Origin: GCA-2731375 sp002731375
Lineage (GTDB): Bacteria; Pseudomonadota; Alphaproteobacteria; GCA-2731375
Length of the DNA: 64,000 bases
Direction: 5' to 3'
Assembly: GCA_030752605.1 (NCBI GenBank)
Contig: JASMDX010000056.1
Span: 1 to 64,000 of the forward strand
A model generated the notes under the pieces. That model was not told the origin of the DNA, did no database searches, and saw only the letters and a program-made list of their open reading frames with translations. The stretch's first letter is position 1. Each line of letters begins with the position of its first letter. A program made the translations under genes and the position numbers. Shown piece by piece: positions 62,087 to 64,000 of the stretch.

Positions 62087-64000
62087 TTGAACGATACCGA
62101 CACTGACGCCGCATCCCGTCCAGACCTGCTTGAAAAGGTCACGGGCCGCGCTGTCTATGCCAGCGATATTTCCGTCCCCGGCATGGCACAGGGCCGCATA
62201 TTACGCAGTACGGTGCCCCATGCCCGCATCGTCCGTCTGGATTGTGCCGCCGCCGCTGCCCTTGAGGGCGTGATCACGGTACTGACCGGTGCTGATCTTG
62301 CCAGCCTAGCGCAGGACCATTGGGGCCTGTTTCTCAAGGACCGCCCGGTCATAGCTGTTGATAAAGTTCGCTATGTAGGCGAGCCCGTTGCGCTGGTGGT
62401 CGCGGAGACGGCCGCGATCGCGGAGGCCGCCCTCGACCTGATTGATGTGGACTACGAAGACCTGCCGTTTGTTGACAATGCCGTGTCGGCCATCGCGCAA
62501 GGGGCCCCACTATTGCATGAAAGCCACGAAACCATCGCGGATTTCTATTTCAAGGGCGAGGCCAAACCTGTTGCCGGCAGCAATGTTTTTCAGAAGTTTC
62601 AAGTCAGCACAGGTGACGTGGATGCGGCCGAGGCCGCAGCGGCAGGTGTGTTCGAGCACAGCTACAGCTTTCCCGGCGTATCTCATTTTGCGCTCGAACC
62701 CCATTGCGTGGTCGCCGCGTTCGAAGAGGCGGATTTGACTGTATGGTCCGGTGCCCAATCACCCACGGCGGTGCAAAAGGTGCTGTCGCGGGTTTTTGGG
62801 CTGGCGCTGGCCAATATTCGTGTCATCGTGCCGCATGTTGGCGGCGGCTTCGGCGGCAAGGCGTCGGTCAAGGTCGAACCGTTGGTCGCCGCCGCCGCCT
62901 ACAAGGCCCGCCGCCCGGTCCGGGTCGCGCTAAGCCTGGAAGAATCCATGCTGACCTGCCGCCGCCTGGGCGCCGAGATCACCTTGCGCACCGCCGTTGA
63001 TGAAAATGGCAAGGTTCTCGCTAAACGCGCCGCCATTCTGCTCGATGGTGGTGCCTATGCGGATACCGGGCCGGCGGTCGCGGTAAAAGCGGCGCACCGT
63101 GTCATCGGTCCTTATGGGATTGAAAATCTGGAAATCGAGGCGAAGGCCGTCTACACAAATACGGTGCCGGGTGCCGCCTTCCGCTCCATTGGCGGCCCTC
63201 AGGCGGTGTGGGCGACGGAATCCCAGATGGATGAAATTGCCGAGTCCCTGACCATTGACCCGGTCGAATTACGCCGGCGCAATCTGTTGCCGCGCGGCGG
63301 GAAAATTCTCGATACCCTACGTCCCCTCGACGTGGATATGGGTGAAATGCTGAGCCAAGCGGACCGGGCAATGACAGCGCTAGGCAGTGGTCCCGCCGCT
63401 GGCCTGGCGATGGCGGCGACTGATCCTGGCATCATGCCTATCGGCGGCGCATTGGTCCGTGTCCTGGCGGATGGTTCAATTGTCGTGATGTCCAACAGTG
63501 TGGAGATCGGCCAGGGGGTCCGTGCCGTCTTGCGTGAGGTAGCGGCCAAGACTTTGAACCAGGATCCAGCCGCAATTCGGGTTGCCAATCCAGACACGGC
63601 GGCGGCACCCTTTGATTGGGGCACCGGGGCCAGCCGCTCCACCGTGATCATGGGCCTTGCCGTGGAAGACGCGGCGCGCGATGCCTCTGATCAGATACTG
63701 GCTCTGGCCGCTTCCGTGTTCGATGGTGCGCCGAACGACATTCGGTTGGTGCCGAGAGGTGTTGCCCATGGCGATGATGTGCTTTCGTTTCAGAATCTCT
63801 ATCACAAGGCGTTTGGTGTCGATTCCGGCGAGGTCGTAGGCCGTGCCATGGTGACCCCAGTACGTGGCGGCAGCGATTTCACGAAATCTCCGCTGTTTTG
63901 GGAAACCGCCGTGGGTGCGTGCGATGTCGAGGTGGATGAAGAAACTGGCGAGGTCGCGGTCAGCCGTTATGTGGGCGTCGCCGATATTGGCAGGGCCATC
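62087..64000 (+). CDS. Xanthine dehydrogenase/CO-dehydrogenase family molybdenum-binding subunit, 3' end beyond the window
   Basis: An open frame from TTG 62087 (preceded by AAGG at 62076-62079) to the window end, over 635 codons without a stop. It begins with the a/b hammerhead domain (RPDLLEKVTGRAVYASDISVPGM; HARIVRLD; GVITVLTGADL; RYVGEPVALVVAE) and continues into the molybdopterin domain: HFALEPHCVVAAFEEADLTVWSGAQSPTAVQ, PHVGGGFGGKASVKVEP, GGAYADTGP and NSVEIGQGVRAV. It would hydroxylate an aldehyde, purine or related compound with water as oxygen source. Small Fe-S and FAD subunits are expected beyond the window. Substrate not decidable. Confidence 0.88.
   Translation, partial: MNDTDTDAASRPDLLEKVTGRAVYASDISVPGMAQGRILRSTVPHARIVRLDCAAAAALEGVITVLTGADLASLAQDHWGLFLKDRPVIAVDKVRYVGEPVALVVAETAAIAEAALDLIDVDYEDLPFVDNAVSAIAQGAPLLHESHETIADFYFKGEAKPVAGSNVFQKFQVSTGDVDAAEAAAAGVFEHSYSFPGVSHFALEPHCVVAAFEEADLTVWSGAQSPTAVQKVLSRVFGLALANIRVIVPHVGGGFGGKASVKVEPLVAAAAYKARRPVRVALSLEESMLTCRRLGAEITLRTAVDENGKVLAKRAAILLDGGAYADTGPAVAVKAAHRVIGPYGIENLEIEAKAVYTNTVPGAAFRSIGGPQAVWATESQMDEIAESLTIDPVELRRRNLLPRGGKILDTLRPLDVDMGEMLSQADRAMTALGSGPAAGLAMAATDPGIMPIGGALVRVLADGSIVVMSNSVEIGQGVRAVLREVAAKTLNQDPAAIRVANPDTAAAPFDWGTGASRSTVIMGLAVEDAARDASDQILALAASVFDGAPNDIRLVPRGVAHGDDVLSFQNLYHKAFGVDSGEVVGRAMVTPVRGGSDFTKSPLFWETAVGACDVEVDEETGEVAVSRYVGVADIGRAI

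Overview
The window looks like a GC-rich alphaproteobacterial chromosome, probably of Rhodospirillales type. The evidence is a porin with a C-terminal Phe, fused CysNC, the etfB-etfA-3-hydroxybutyryl-CoA dehydrogenase block near a PduO-type adenosyltransferase and a twin-transmembrane protein, a usg-like gene, dxs-ispA-xseB, and groESL behind a CIRCE operator. Gene content is mostly housekeeping plus acyl-CoA, redox and transport genes. I see no phage, insertion sequence, integrase or CRISPR array.

Layout. 0-8.5 kb: porin with a strong terminator, a small methyltransferase, a cysD remnant joined to intact cysNC, a thiamine-phosphate-synthase-like gene, yggS, an L,D-transpeptidase, ribA and an orphan response regulator. 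8.5-18.3 kb: acyl-CoA carboxylase beta, hbd-etfA-etfB, then a VOC protein and two decayed genes that separate etfB from the adenosyltransferase and twin-TM gene; an MFS gene followed by a chimeric remnant, a nonsense-interrupted DUF4389 gene and tRNA-Gln. 18.4-24.7 kb: a sugar-nucleotide block (lipid-phosphate sugar transferase, UDP-glucuronate-4-epimerase-like, EamA transporter, galE, gmhA), enoyl-CoA hydratase and hisI. 25-29 kb: an operon of a CaiB-type CoA transferase, a GrdB-family selenoprotein with in-frame UGA, and a D-2-hydroxyacid dehydrogenase broken by TAA; then a truncated hemerythrin. 29-38.6 kb: DksA-like protein, MFS, enoyl-CoA hydratase, dienelactone hydrolase, PilZ protein, RumA-type and TlyA methyltransferases, dxs, ispA, xseB and a wrecked histone-deacetylase-family gene. 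38.7-54.5 kb: NicX/M29-like protein, acyl-CoA dehydrogenase, acyl-CoA ligase, D,D-carboxypeptidase, holB, metG, tatD, a metallo-hydrolase flanked by two copies of an unexplained structured repeat, polA, a wrecked class III cyclase and groESL. 54.7-64 kb: usg, flavin reductase, GST, aldehyde:ferredoxin oxidoreductase, MFS, a second dienelactone hydrolase, a SPASM radical-SAM protein with a SEC-C tail, NIPSNAP and the 5' part of a molybdenum hydroxylase large subunit.

Two things stand out. First, the 26.2-27.5 kb gene reads through an in-frame UGA into UxxC exactly where the GrdB/PrdB family carries selenocysteine, so the organism probably makes selenoproteins. Second, about ten genes carry nonsense codons, frameshifts or internal deletions, while every evidently essential gene (polA, holB, metG, dxs, ispA, groESL, ribA) is intact. 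That suggests ongoing erosion of dispensable functions, as in a lineage adapting to a host or a narrow niche. The large deletions cannot be base-calling errors, although some single-base lesions could be.
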